NCBI GenBank assembly: GCA_903937035.1 | Contig: CAIZXS010000003.1 | Coordinates: forward strand, 1-51,160 | Length of the DNA stretch: 51,160 nucleotides | Source of the DNA: an uncultured bacterium | GTDB taxonomy: Bacteria; Patescibacteriota; Minisyncoccia; Moranbacterales; UBA2206 | Direction of reading: 5' to 3' | Shown here: one piece after another, positions 9,934 to 19,058 of the stretch | Layout of the letters: every line of letters begins with the position of its first letter | Numbering within the stretch: the first letter of the stretch is position 1 | Made by a program: the position numbers and the translations under genes | Notes under the pieces: generated by a model | Told to the model about the DNA's origin: nothing | Seen by the model: only the letters and a program-made list of their open reading frames with translations | Database searches by the model: none

Positions 9934-10521
9934 TTAAAATCCCAGCTTACCACCTATTCCTTGCAACGCAAAAAGTCCAATTCCCAAAAATTCATCTAAC
10001 GGAATTCCTGCTTTTTCGCATTCTCGAATCAGATCTCGATTGCAACGCGCGGCAAAACCTTTGTTCTTGAATTTCTTTTTCAGAGATTGAAGAGTAAGAC
10101 TGGAAAGTTTTTTATTCGGTTGCATTAGCGTCGAAGCGATGATTAGTCCTGTCAAAGTTTCTGCCGCCACCAAGCAATGCTCTAGATTTGTTGAGCGCTC
10201 CTTGTCACTGAGCACTGGAATCGAATCCATCCCATAACCATGCGATTGAATCGTCTCAATCAAAAATTCACTCCCACCCGCCTCACGCAAAATTTCCTGA
10301 CATTTCACACAATGCTGCGCTGTATCATTTTTCGTCAAATCCCAATCAATATCATGCAACAGTCCAATAACGCCCCATGCCTCCTCATTTTCTCCAAACT
10401 TTTTTGCAAGCGCTCGCATAATCGCTTCCGACTCAAGCAGGTGCAACTTCGTGATTGGATCTTTAATATATTCATCCAACAATCTATCCGCCTGTTCTCT
10501 TGTAATTCCTAGATTTTCCAT
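9934..10521 (-). CDS. HDIG-type HD-domain protein
   Basis: 195 residues. The N-terminus is a helical segment (ITREQADRLLDEYIKD), then the HD core has LLHDIDWDLT (His56-Asp57) and further His residues at TAQHCVKC and QSHGYG, followed by a C-terminal helical region with conserved hydrophobics. It resembles the widespread HDIG-domain hydrolases of unknown substrate. Three bp separate it from the next HD gene, a pair that may act together or be an old duplication; sequence similarity beyond the motif is low. Ten bp upstream lies the Cys-rich mini-protein. Confidence 0.8.
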   Translation of the reverse strand: MENLGITREQADRLLDEYIKDPITKLHLLESEAIMRALAKKFGENEEAWGVIGLLHDIDWDLTKNDTAQHCVKCQEILREAGGSEFLIETIQSHGYGMDSIPVLSDKERSTNLEHCLVAAETLTGLIIASTLMQPNKKLSSLTLQSLKKKFKNKGFAARCNRDLIRECEKAGIPLDEFLGIGLFALQGIGGKLGF

Positions 10522-10530
10522 ACTTATTTT

Positions 10531-10716
10531 CTAATAGTTTTTGATAAAATTCTCCGCTGAACGGTCATAAGTTTTTTCAACTTCTTTTGAAAAATAACAA
10601 GCCGGCAGCTCACCTTTTTCCCGATGTTCTCTTATGCACTCACAACAAAAACCTTTGAGCTCACAATCATACGTGCAATTACAACTGACTTTATTTTTCT
10701 CTCTTTGGCATTCCAT
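10531..10716 (-). CDS. Cys-rich mini-protein (DUF6485-like)
   Basis: 61 residues starting [11 protein letters not shown] with eight cysteines (3, 12, 14, 18, 24, 25, 27, 40), a likely metal-binding knuckle protein of the DUF6485 type. A longer reading from 10728 would begin inside the dispersed repeat, so the start at 10716 is preferred. It precedes the HD genes by 10 bp. The repeat 10725-10863 ends just upstream, which means its promoter, if separate, lies in or beyond the repeat. Function unknown. Confidence 0.65.
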   Translation of the reverse strand: MECQREKNKVSCNCTYDCELKGFCCECIREHREKGELPACYFSKEVEKTYDRSAENFIKNY

Positions 10717-10724
10717 AATACTTA

Positions 10725-10863
10725 TCATTCCCGCGCAGGCGGGAATCTGGTGTAAAAACTAAATTAGCTAGATTAGCCTAATGCGCAGATTAGCTATTTA
10801 AACAAAATTATCCACTGGATCCCCGCCGGAGTTTATGCTCGTGAAACGGGTGCGGGGATGACA
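10725..10863. repeat. Dispersed repeat family R1, copy a
   Basis: Begins ATTCCCGCGCAGGCGGGAAT and ends GCGGGGATGACAC, so the ends are inverted (GTCATTCCCGC / GCGGGGATGAC). The interior (GTAAAAACTAAATTAGCTAG and onward) is nearly identical to copy b at 37803-37923. The right hairpin here carries a longer loop, replacing the simple CCGCCTCCGCGG of copy b. Confidence 0.85.
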
Positions 10864-10872
10864 CGGAAAAAA

Positions 10873-12333
10873 TCACTCCTTCGACTTCATCGGCGGAAAA
10901 ATAACTGTCTCGCGAATGGATTTGTTCATTAGAAATGAAAACAGTCTTTCACTCATGCCAAAGCCAAAAGCTGGTGGCATGCCATATTCCAGCGCCTCCA
11001 CAAAATCCTCATCCATCATCTGCGCCTCTTTGTCTCCGCCTTCGCGCGCGGCCATCTGAGATAAGAAACGATTTTTTTGGTCGATTGGGTCGTTCAGTTC
11101 GGAAAAAGCATTGCAAAGTTCACTACCTCCCGCCACAATCTGAAAACGCAATGTTCGCTTGGGGTTCTCCGGATCAATTTTCGCCAATGGCGAAACTTCC
11201 AAAGGATGCCCAACCAAAAAGCAAGGTTGAATCAGTTTTTTGCGAATCGTTTTTTTGTAGAGCAGGTCAACCATCCGGCCCTTGGAATAACCCGGTTCAT
11301 ATTTAATTTTCAGCTCGTCTGCCTTCGCGCAGAGCGCTTCGGCAGATAAATCCGCATTCAAATCTAAGCCGGTTTCTTTTTTGAATTCGGTGAAATAATC
11401 CACAACCGGAAATTTTTTACTCCAATCAATTTTGTTCCCCTCATATTCCGTAACGAGCCCTCCCACAACTTTCTCAACAACCTCTCGATACATCTTCTCG
11501 CAAAACTCCATTCCTTTTTGAAAATCCCAATAAGCGACATAAAATTCCATGTGATCAAATTCTTGCAAGTGATCACGATCCATGCCTTCATTGCGGAAAA
11601 CCCGCCCAATCTCAAAAACTCTCTCGTAGCCCCCCACAAGCAATCTTTTCAGGGGTAGCTCTAAGGAGATTCTTAGATAGAAGTCTTGATCCAGGGCATT
11701 GTAGCGCGTCACAAACGGTTCTGCGTCAGCTCCACCCGGTGTGTGCTCCAAAACCGGAGTTTGCACTTCTAGAAAACTTTCTGCCACCAAAAGTTGCCGC
11801 ACAGTTTGCCAAAAAACATTTTTCTTGGCGAACAGTTCGCGCGTTTCGGCGTTCATCATTAAATCGAGATAGCGTTTGCGCAGAAGCGCCTCCTCATCTT
11901 TCAACCCAAAATATTCCGTTGGAATCGGTCGAATGTTTTTCGAAAGCACTTTCCAATCATGCACTTCCAAGGTTTTTTCTTCTTGTTTAGTTAGAAATAA
12001 TTTTCCCGACACTTGCACAAAATCCCCAATCTCAATATTTTTTGCAAATAGTTTATATTTCGCTTCGTCCATATTTCGCTTATTCAAAAAGATCTGAATC
12101 TTCCCTGTGCCATCTTCGATGTGCGCGAAAGTCGATCCGCCCATCGGACGATTTGATTTTACCCGACCAAGTAAAGATACATCTAGCTGTCCCTCAGCAG
12201 ATAATTCCCCAAAGCGTTCCAGCGCTTCGCTATTCGTCATTGACCGCTCGCATTTCTCCGGATAGGCTTCCATCCCAAATTCCTGGATATTTTTCAGTTT
12301 TTCCAGTTTATTTTCCAAAATGTCTTCGCGCAT
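10873..12333 (-). CDS. lysS: Lysyl-tRNA synthetase, class II
   Basis: 486 residues. An N-terminal OB-fold anticodon-binding domain (about 50-150, with SLLGRVKSNRPMGGSTFAHI) is followed by the class II catalytic core with motif 2 FRNEGMDRDHLQEF, the QTPVLEHTPGGADAEPF segment and a C-terminal motif 3 (GMPPAFGFGMSERL). It attaches lysine to tRNA-Lys. Length and motifs are normal. No Shine-Dalgarno precedes the ATG. The only tRNA in the window, at 23529-23604, is its substrate tRNA-Lys(TTT). Confidence 0.97.
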   Translation of the reverse strand: MREDILENKLEKLKNIQEFGMEAYPEKCERSMTNSEALERFGELSAEGQLDVSLLGRVKSNRPMGGSTFAHIEDGTGKIQIFLNKRNMDEAKYKLFAKNIEIGDFVQVSGKLFLTKQEEKTLEVHDWKVLSKNIRPIPTEYFGLKDEEALLRKRYLDLMMNAETRELFAKKNVFWQTVRQLLVAESFLEVQTPVLEHTPGGADAEPFVTRYNALDQDFYLRISLELPLKRLLVGGYERVFEIGRVFRNEGMDRDHLQEFDHMEFYVAYWDFQKGMEFCEKMYREVVEKVVGGLVTEYEGNKIDWSKKFPVVDYFTEFKKETGLDLNADLSAEALCAKADELKIKYEPGYSKGRMVDLLYKKTIRKKLIQPCFLVGHPLEVSPLAKIDPENPKRTLRFQIVAGGSELCNAFSELNDPIDQKNRFLSQMAAREGGDKEAQMMDEDFVEALEYGMPPAFGFGMSERLFSFLMNKSIRETVIFPPMKSKE

Positions 12334-12424
12334 AAAATATGATATTTAGGTTTTTTAATGCTATCCACAATAGGTCTATATTACCGCATTTGTGACGAAT
12401 TGGCAATTTTAACCAAATACCAAA

Positions 12425-12449
12425 AGAGACGTCCCAACGGGGCGTCTCT
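12425..12449 (-). terminator. Rho-independent terminator of greA
   Basis: AGAGACG-x-CCC / GGG-x-CGTCTCT hairpin followed on the minus strand by TTTT. It lies 30 bp after the greA stop. The GAGACG...CGTCTC sequence is also of a type often dispersed as a repeat; compare the terminator at 1813-1848. Confidence 0.6.
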
Positions 12450-12478
12450 ACGAAAAATAAATTCATTTCAAGTCCAGC

Positions 12479-12934
12479 TTATTTCACATCCAAAATCGTA
12501 TATTTCACTTCTCCTCCAGGAGTAACCACGTCAACCTTATCACCTTTCTTCTTCCCCATGAAAGCTTTTCCCATCGGAGATTCATTGGAAATTTTGAGAT
12601 CACTTGGGCTCGCCTCATTTGATCCGACAATCTGAAATTCCATCTCCGATCCATTAAACTTCACGCCCACCTTGGAACCCAATTGAACAACACCCAAATC
12701 CTTATCATAGGTTGCCACTTTTGATTCCTTGAGCATAAACTCCAATTCTGCAATCTTTGATTCATTCTCTGCTTGCTGAGCTTTGGCAGCACTGTATTCA
12801 GCGTTCTCACTCAAATCGCCCTGCTCTTTCGCTTCTTTAATTGCGCCCGCTATTCCCTGTCGCAAAGTAGTCTTGCGATGCTCCAATTCATCCTTGATTT
12901 TTTTAAGTCCTTCTTCGGTAACAAATTTTGTCAT
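12479..12934 (-). CDS. greA: Transcription elongation factor GreA
   Basis: 151 residues with the two GreA parts. The N-terminal coiled coil (about 1-75) has the acidic tip LSENAEYSAAK that enters the RNA polymerase secondary channel. The C-terminal FKBP-like domain has SPMGKAFMGKKKGDKVDVVTPGG. It stimulates cleavage of backtracked RNA. A single-gene unit: terminators lie on both sides (12425-12449 and 12963-12984). No Shine-Dalgarno; the start is AT-rich. Confidence 0.96.
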   Translation of the reverse strand: MTKFVTEEGLKKIKDELEHRKTTLRQGIAGAIKEAKEQGDLSENAEYSAAKAQQAENESKIAELEFMLKESKVATYDKDLGVVQLGSKVGVKFNGSEMEFQIVGSNEASPSDLKISNESPMGKAFMGKKKGDKVDVVTPGGEVKYTILDVK

Positions 12935-12962
12935 AACATTTTTTTAGTTTTTTATAAAAAAT

Positions 12963-12984
12963 TGTCGTTCCTTTTTGGACGACA
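12963..12984 (-). terminator. Terminator at the end of the mre/mrdA operon
   Basis: TGTCGT-xCC and GG-ACGACA pair, and on the minus strand a run of T follows. It lies past the R2a repeat and shortly before greA, so it ends read-through from mrdA. Confidence 0.55.
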
Positions 12985-13030
12985 CTGGAAATTGTACCAG
13001 AAATAAATTTTGTGTCAAATTAAAAAATAT

Positions 13031-13231
13031 GTGTCATTCCCGCGACCGCGCGCCGCCTTAGCTTTAGCGGTGGCGCAAGGCGGGAATCCAGGTTCCGCTA
13101 GTCATAAACTCAGGAAAATCGAATTATAAATCTTCTTGCTTTATGATACAGTTAGTTTTTTTATTTAGTAACTTATTTTTCTACACAACAGACCCGATGT
13201 GCCTAGATCCCCGACTTCACGGGGATGACAC
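13031..13231. repeat. Dispersed repeat family R2, copy a, with nested palindrome
   Basis: Terminal inverted repeats GTGTCATTCCC and GGGGATGACAC. The interior shares AAAATCGAATTATAAATC with copy b (25786-25952). The left hairpin is enlarged by a palindromic insert at 13050-13076 (CGCCTTAGCTTTAGCGGTGG core) that matches the element found in the dnaK coding region. Confidence 0.8.
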
Positions 13232-13236
13232 AAGTG

Positions 13237-15123
13237 TTATTTATTATCTCTTTTGAAATACCAATCATACACTTCTTTTGTCACAGGAACAGCGCTAGAA
13301 TGTCCCTCACCGCCACCTTCCACCAAAACAACCATGGCAATTTTTGGATTATCATAGGGAGCAAAAGAGATGAACCATGCATGCGTCTTATCTTGCGTTC
13401 CATATTGCGCCGTCCCAGTCTTGCCCGCAGTTGCGACAGGAAGATCTTTGAGTGATTGAGCGGTGCCATCGGTAATTACTTGACGCATACCTTCTCTGAG
13501 AACTTGCATAATGTCCTTCGGAAGAAAATCCTTTCTAATCATTTCTGGTTGAATATAGAAATCCTCTCCACTAGCATTGCGAATACGATTAACAAGCTTG
13601 GGAGAATATAGCGTTCCGCCATTAGCAATCGCCGCTGTGTAGTTTGCTAATTGCAGTGGCGTCGCAAGCATAAAGCCCTGACCAATGGCGCAATGATAAC
13701 TATCTCCGATGTACCACTTCTCACCAATTTTATCCAACTTCCACTGCTCACTTGGAATCAGCCCCCTAGATTCTCCTTGAAGATCAATGCCCGTTTCCGT
13801 CCCAAAACCAAATAAATTTTCATATTTTTTCATCCGATCCATGCCGAGGCCTGCTATATTTCCATACCCCCCTCCAATGGTATAGAAAAATATGTCATTA
13901 CTCTCTGCAATAGCTGTTCGCACATCACTAGGACCATGCACTTTCCAGTCGCCAAATCGAAAACTACCAATATTCAGACTACCACCTAACCCATCAATTA
14001 TCGTTTTGGGCGTAATCGTCCCTTCCACAAGCGCTGCCGCAGCTACGGCGGGCTTGATAGTTGACCCTGGCGGATACTCCCCGCTGGTGACGCGATTAAG
14101 CAGCGGTATATCTTTATCGCTAATCAGTTTTTTATATTCCTCACTACTGATACCGCTAGCGAATAAGTTATTATCATAACTCGGCAAACTGACTAATGCT
14201 AAGATGCCACCCGTACTCGGATCAATCGCAACCGCCGCCGCAGTTCTTGTTTCAGTTTTTTCCAGTATTGCAGATAAACTATCATAGATCTTTTTTTGCA
14301 ATTCCTGATCGATATTCAAAACCAAATCAGCTCCCGCCTTAGGGTTGATTACACCCAAATTCTTTTTTATTTCACCACGAGAATCCACCTCGACTTGCTG
14401 TGCACCATATACACCCTTTAAATATGGCTCATAGCTTTTCTCCAAGCCCGTTTTCCCAATATAGTCAGTCATATAATAACCGCTATTCTTATCCAGTTCC
14501 TCTTTAGTTATCTTACCGTCATAACCGATAATGTGTGAAAAAATGGCGCTATTTTCATAATTCCGAATAGCTGTTTTTTCCAATGCTATTCCCGGCAATT
14601 CATTGATTTTCTCGGCCAAAATAAGCGTCTGATCTTGCGTAATATTTTCTTTAAGTAAAATTAAATCGGTCGATTTTTCATTCTGACTAAGCAAGACTAT
14701 TTCCACATTTCCCAAATTCATGTTGAGAACATTCGCTAGCTTTGCTGCTAGGTTTTTTTTATCCTCAACACTTTTTGGCAGATAACTTGGCACAACAACC
14801 ACATCGATACTGGGAGAATTCCGCGCTAAAATGTTGCCAAATTTATCCAAAATATTTCCACGAGGAGCCTTAATTACAATCTTCCTAATTCGATTTTCTG
14901 CCGAAACGAGCGCATAATACTCGCCGCTTACAATATCTAGATAGAAAACCCTGCCAAAAAGAAACAAAAGTACAACAGAAATAAGATACCAAACAATAGA
15001 AAGTCCCTTCCTTTTGAATGGTTTTTCAATAATGGCCTTCTCTTTTTGAGAAACATTCATAATTGCATCCTCAATCTCCACACCCCTGGCCATTCGCCTT
15101 GTTTTGAAATATCTTTCAAACAT
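13237..15123 (-). CDS. mrdA: Penicillin-binding protein 2 (elongasome transpeptidase)
   Basis: 628 residues. One N-terminal TM (about 42-60) is followed by a dimerisation domain and a transpeptidase domain with catalytic STIK (Ser354-Lys357), SND (408-410) and KTG (568-570). It cross-links peptidoglycan outside the membrane with the Mre elongation complex. It is the last gene of frr-rseP-mreB-mreC-mreD-mrdA, starting 6 bp after mreD. Family length is normal. The stop is directly followed by repeat R2a. Confidence 0.95.
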   Translation of the reverse strand: MFERYFKTRRMARGVEIEDAIMNVSQKEKAIIEKPFKRKGLSIVWYLISVVLLFLFGRVFYLDIVSGEYYALVSAENRIRKIVIKAPRGNILDKFGNILARNSPSIDVVVVPSYLPKSVEDKKNLAAKLANVLNMNLGNVEIVLLSQNEKSTDLILLKENITQDQTLILAEKINELPGIALEKTAIRNYENSAIFSHIIGYDGKITKEELDKNSGYYMTDYIGKTGLEKSYEPYLKGVYGAQQVEVDSRGEIKKNLGVINPKAGADLVLNIDQELQKKIYDSLSAILEKTETRTAAAVAIDPSTGGILALVSLPSYDNNLFASGISSEEYKKLISDKDIPLLNRVTSGEYPPGSTIKPAVAAAALVEGTITPKTIIDGLGGSLNIGSFRFGDWKVHGPSDVRTAIAESNDIFFYTIGGGYGNIAGLGMDRMKKYENLFGFGTETGIDLQGESRGLIPSEQWKLDKIGEKWYIGDSYHCAIGQGFMLATPLQLANYTAAIANGGTLYSPKLVNRIRNASGEDFYIQPEMIRKDFLPKDIMQVLREGMRQVITDGTAQSLKDLPVATAGKTGTAQYGTQDKTHAWFISFAPYDNPKIAMVVLVEGGGEGHSSAVPVTKEVYDWYFKRDNK

Positions 15124-15129
15124 AGATTC

Positions 15130-15666
15130 TTAAAATATCTTATTACGCACTTGCAAAAAATTCGAGCGTCCAATTCTTTTTAGCAAGAAATAAATAAGCG
15201 GAAAAAATAGAATATTAAGCACGACTTCTTTCGCCAAAATCAAACTAAACAAGGAAACTGGCGCATTGCCAATAGACGCTCTGCCAAAATAATTTTCTAA
15301 AGCAAACAATCCATTGAGAAATATATTATTCGCTAGCGTACCAAAAATAATTGTCATGGTCAAAATAAATATTCGCCAGTTGCGTGCAACCACAAGAAAT
15401 CTCTTAGAAATAAATCCAACAAAAAAAGCAACAAGTGTTAACGAAACGATATGCACTCCAATCGGACAAAAAAGTATCAAATCATAAACAAATCCAGTGA
15501 AAATATTTTTTGAAAAGGCGCTTTCAAAACCTTCTTGCGTGGTCCAGAAAATCACCAAAAGCAAAAAAATGTTGGGACCCAGGCCCCAAAAAAAGACATT
15601 GGAAAAAACCGCTAATTGTAAAATAGCGGACATAATAACGATTAGAAAGATTGTTAATTTTTGCAT
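15130..15666 (-). CDS. mreD: Rod shape-determining protein MreD
   Basis: A 178-residue membrane protein with about five TM helices and the small polar loops typical of MreD. The family is weakly conserved; position between mreC and mrdA makes the call firm. It is thought to link MreC and PBP2 in the elongasome. A 158-bp spacer with a 22-bp inverted repeat separates it from mreC, which is unusual for this operon. Confidence 0.85.
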   Translation of the reverse strand: MQKLTIFLIVIMSAILQLAVFSNVFFWGLGPNIFLLLVIFWTTQEGFESAFSKNIFTGFVYDLILFCPIGVHIVSLTLVAFFVGFISKRFLVVARNWRIFILTMTIIFGTLANNIFLNGLFALENYFGRASIGNAPVSLFSLILAKEVVLNILFFPLIYFLLKRIGRSNFLQVRNKIF

Positions 15667-15675
15667 TATTCTTAT

Positions 15676-15818
15676 GACTTATGCGTTTACCAAAAACGAT
15701 CTTTAAAGCGCAAAGCTTCTTGCAGTTTGTTTTTGTTTATTTTAACCCTCAGAATAATTAAAGTTTCTCGGATCAACCTTGGCTATAAAAAAGCTTGTTT
15801 TTGGCAAACACATAAGTC
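15676..15818. repeat. Inverted-repeat element between mreC and mreD
   Basis: GACTTATGCGTTTACCAAAA (starting at 15676) and its near-perfect complement ending at 15818 (22 bp, 2 mismatches) bound 143 bp that contain no gene. The arrangement is MITE-like. It sits inside the mre operon. Confidence 0.55.
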
Positions 15819-15824
15819 CTGATT

Positions 15825-16628
15825 CTATTTGATCACAAACACAACATCCAGTTTGGAATATTTTAAGCGTGACGTAACCACGGCTTTTTGAAAAAGCCGA
15901 TCCTGAGAAGCTTTTATCTCCTTTATTTTTCCCACCAAGAGTCCTCGTGGAATATTACCACCTAAGCCTGATGTAATGATTGTATCCCCTTCATTCAGAA
16001 CATCCGCCTGGGTTACCATATCCAAAACCAACCCTAGGCCATATTCCCCCCGCAAAATGCCCTTTGCGCCCGTTTCCGTATCAGAAACATTCACAGAGCT
16101 ACTTGAGCTTGCTAGGAGATTAATCTTTGAGCTCGTAGGATAAACTTCATCAATTTTTCCAACAAGAATCCCATTTGCGACAATCACCGCCATTCCAGGC
16201 ACCACACCATCCCTTTCGCCCTTATCAAAAATAACCCAGCTTTCCGAACCCTGAGGATCTTGCCCGATAATAAAACCGCCAAGCAGTGAAAATTTATCTC
16301 GAGGAGCAAGCTCTAATTGTTCCCGCAATGTCGCATTTTCACCTTCTGCTTGCTTGAGCCTAGCGATTTCTGAGGCCAAAAAATTATTCTCCCGAGACAG
16401 CTCAGCATTATCCGTCCTTATTTCCGAAATAGAAGTCAAGAAAAAAACAGTCTCACCTATTCTCTGACTGGCCCCATAGAAAATTTTTTGAAAAGGAGCA
16501 ATAATGCGCAAAAAAACTCCCCGCACAGGAGCAAAAAAACCCTTAGGATTAATGAAAATAAGAAAAGCGCAAACAATCATCACGAGGACCAGCTTGGTTA
16601 TTTTCGATGTAAAATATTTTTTAGGCAT
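15825..16628 (-). CDS. mreC: Rod shape-determining protein MreC
   Basis: 267 residues. An N-terminal TM (about 10-27) is followed by a coiled coil (about 70-103, with ELSRENNFLASEIARLKQAE) and then two beta-barrel domains with LLGGFIIGQDPQGSESW and ITSGLGGNIPRGLLVGKI, both hallmark MreC segments. It scaffolds the elongasome on the outer face of the membrane and activates PBP2. It follows mreB by 64 bp. Confidence 0.93.
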   Translation of the reverse strand: MPKKYFTSKITKLVLVMIVCAFLIFINPKGFFAPVRGVFLRIIAPFQKIFYGASQRIGETVFFLTSISEIRTDNAELSRENNFLASEIARLKQAEGENATLREQLELAPRDKFSLLGGFIIGQDPQGSESWVIFDKGERDGVVPGMAVIVANGILVGKIDEVYPTSSKINLLASSSSSVNVSDTETGAKGILRGEYGLGLVLDMVTQADVLNEGDTIITSGLGGNIPRGLLVGKIKEIKASQDRLFQKAVVTSRLKYSKLDVVFVIK

Positions 16629-16692
16629 AACTTGTTATAAGAGGTTCACACGCTCATCTTTTTACACCAAAGACTAATACATAAGTCCAAAG

Positions 16693-17778
16693 TTAATCAA
16701 ATGACTTCTCATGTTGATTCTCCACAAGCACGTCGCGCAGAGCATCGATATCCTCAAGCACAATTCCCGTTCCTCGCACAACCGCTGTGAGTGGATCCTC
16801 CATCATCCGCACTGGAATTTCCGTATGATTAGCAATTAACCGGTCGATCCCTCGAATAAGACCACCGCCACCGGCCAAAATTATTCCCTTTTGCATAATA
16901 TCCGAAAGCAGTTCCGGCGGTGTTTCTTCAACGGCTGTCTTGATGTTATTTATAATTATTCGAATCGAACGTGACAACGCTTCGCGAGCCTGATCATCAG
17001 TAATCGTCACCTCTTTTGGAAGACCAGTTACCAAGTCCCGCCCACGCACTTGCATCTGTCTTTTTTCTTTTTGAACACAAGCGCTACCAATAGAAATCTT
17101 GACCTCTTCCGCCGTTTTTTCTCCGATCAATAGATTGAATTCATCGCGACAATAACGCACAATGTCCTCATTCATTTCATCGCCAGCAATGCGCAAATTG
17201 CGCGAAACCACAATTCCTCCGAGGGAGATTACCGCAATATCCGTCGTTCCCCCGCCAATATCCACCACCATATTGCCAGATGCATCTTGAACTGGCAAAC
17301 GCGCACCGATGGCCGCCGCCATCGGCTCATCAATCAGATAGGCTTCGCGAGCACCAGCATTAATTGTGGCATCAATCACGGCTCTTTTTTCCACCTCAGT
17401 CACATCAGAAGGAATACCAACGATCACGCGTGGACGAGGAAAAAGCGTAAAACCACCGCGATGCACCTTATCAATAAAATATTTAAGCATTTGCTGAGTG
17501 ATTTCAAAATCACTCACCACGCCATCAACAAGTGGTCGAATTGCCACGATATGACCTGGCGTCTTTCCAACCATTTTTTTTGCTTCCTTGCCAATTGCCA
17601 AAATTTGTCCCGTCTTTTTGTTAATTGCCACCACAGATGGTTCATTAATAACAATCCCTCTGCCCTTTACATAGACAAGTGTATTGGCGGTCCCCAAATC
17701 AATACCGATATCCTTTGAAAATCCTCCAAAGAGATTGCCCGATACTTTCCGAGAAAGATTTCTGATTTTCTTCAACAT
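16693..17778 (-). CDS. mreB: Rod shape-determining actin homologue MreB
   Basis: 361 residues. The actin/Hsp70-like ATPase motifs are all present: phosphate 1 IGIDLGTANTLVYVKGRGIV, connect 1, phosphate 2 MVVDIGGGTTDIAVISLGG and the adenosine motif IILAGGGGLIRG. The N-terminus has about 20 extra residues before the core (MLKKIRNLSRKVSG), perhaps the amphipathic membrane-binding helix. It organises lateral cell-wall growth in the cytoplasm. The rseP stop lies 23 bp upstream. No Shine-Dalgarno. Confidence 0.97.
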   Translation of the reverse strand: MLKKIRNLSRKVSGNLFGGFSKDIGIDLGTANTLVYVKGRGIVINEPSVVAINKKTGQILAIGKEAKKMVGKTPGHIVAIRPLVDGVVSDFEITQQMLKYFIDKVHRGGFTLFPRPRVIVGIPSDVTEVEKRAVIDATINAGAREAYLIDEPMAAAIGARLPVQDASGNMVVDIGGGTTDIAVISLGGIVVSRNLRIAGDEMNEDIVRYCRDEFNLLIGEKTAEEVKISIGSACVQKEKRQMQVRGRDLVTGLPKEVTITDDQAREALSRSIRIIINNIKTAVEETPPELLSDIMQKGIILAGGGGLIRGIDRLIANHTEIPVRMMEDPLTAVVRGTGIVLEDIDALRDVLVENQHEKSFD

Positions 17779-17801
17779 AAGATTAAACTAGTCTAGTCTG
17801 A

Positions 17802-19016
17802 TTAAAAAAGCTTGGCAATATCCTTATACGTCACTGCCACCATCAAAAGCATAAGTAGAGCAAAAAAGATAGTATGGAACGTTTGCTCCACTTTCTGATT
17901 GACTGGTGAGCCTTTGATTTTTTCAATCAGAATAAACAAAATCCTACCCCCATCCAAAGCCGGAATTGGCAAAATATTTATTATTCCCAAGTTGATACTG
18001 AGAATTGCGGCAAGTTGAATTATATAAACCAAACCAAGATGTGCCACTTCTTTAACAATAAGAGCAATGCCTACTGGCCCCGAAACATCTGCCGATCCGC
18101 CATGTCCCGCGATAAGCATCTTAATGAGACCAAAAAGACCCACAAAAATCATTACTGTCATATCGCGCACAGCTAGAAGACCTTTCCAGATTGCGCTGTA
18201 CCATGGATATTTCACCAGCATCGTTTCGGAAAGCGCAACCCCCAAGGCTCCCTGTCCCTGTGGAACATCAACCCTCGGAGTACCTTTCAATTCCACTCTT
18301 TCCTTGCCACGTAATACATCAAAAGTAATTTCCTTTCCTCTATTTGCGTTAATGTAGTCTTGAACTTCTTTTACATTTTTCAACGCAATCACCTCGCCGG
18401 AAAGACCTTTTTGCTTTTTCGCAATTTCGTCTCCAATCTTAAGTCCCATAATGCTTGCTGGAGAATCAACGGCAATTTCTGAGATTTGAATCTTCGACTT
18501 AGTATCATCAGAATTCGAGCTGGAATCAATCTGCTCTGGCGCGCCAATCATGAAGGCAATTGAAAGTAAAAACCAAGCAAACACAAAATTCATCACAACG
18601 CCAGCCGCCAAAATCTTAATCCGCTTCCAGGCACTCTTGCTAGCGAAACTATCTGTATCGTCTTTATTTCCGCCATCCTCACCCTTAATTCTTACGAAGC
18701 CACCCAAAGGAAACCAATTTAAAGAATAAACTGTCCCCCCGTGCATTCTTTTCTCGTGCGCTTCAGTTAAATCCTTTATTTCTGTTTCATCGTCGCCATC
18801 CTTATTACCCCAAATAATGCGCCATTTGGAAAATAATTTTTTCTTCTTTCCTGGAGCAGGAACTTCTCGCAGAAACTGAAAACCAACAATCCGCGGCGGA
18901 AAACCAAAGCCAAATTCAGGAGCTTTGACATCATTTCGCCGTGCCACGACAAAATGTCCCAATTCATGGACAAAAACTAGTGCACCGATAATCAAAATCA
19001 AAATCACTACGAACAT
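17802..19016 (-). CDS. rseP: RIP metalloprotease RseP (site-2 protease)
   Basis: 404 residues with the zinc site HELGH (17-21) in the first TM, a PDZ domain (about 190-250), and the C-terminal TM pair with NILPIPALDGGR, which supplies the third zinc ligand. It cuts transmembrane substrates such as anti-sigma factors or signal peptide remnants. The cytoplasmic/peri-membrane loop at about 50-115 is charged and longer than in short S2P members. The order frr-rseP-mreB is compact, with 42 and 23 bp gaps. Confidence 0.93.
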   Translation of the reverse strand: MFVVILILIIGALVFVHELGHFVVARRNDVKAPEFGFGFPPRIVGFQFLREVPAPGKKKKLFSKWRIIWGNKDGDDETEIKDLTEAHEKRMHGGTVYSLNWFPLGGFVRIKGEDGGNKDDTDSFASKSAWKRIKILAAGVVMNFVFAWFLLSIAFMIGAPEQIDSSSNSDDTKSKIQISEIAVDSPASIMGLKIGDEIAKKQKGLSGEVIALKNVKEVQDYINANRGKEITFDVLRGKERVELKGTPRVDVPQGQGALGVALSETMLVKYPWYSAIWKGLLAVRDMTVMIFVGLFGLIKMLIAGHGGSADVSGPVGIALIVKEVAHLGLVYIIQLAAILSINLGIINILPIPALDGGRILFILIEKIKGSPVNQKVEQTFHTIFFALLMLLMVAVTYKDIAKLF

Positions 19017-19058
19017 AGTAGATTATTTTAGTTAATTATTTTTTTGTTTTTTATCAAA

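Noticed and set aside
10717-10728. Upstream ATG for the Cys-rich mini-protein
   Set aside because: The ATG belongs to the edge of repeat R1a; the start at 10716 fits the family.
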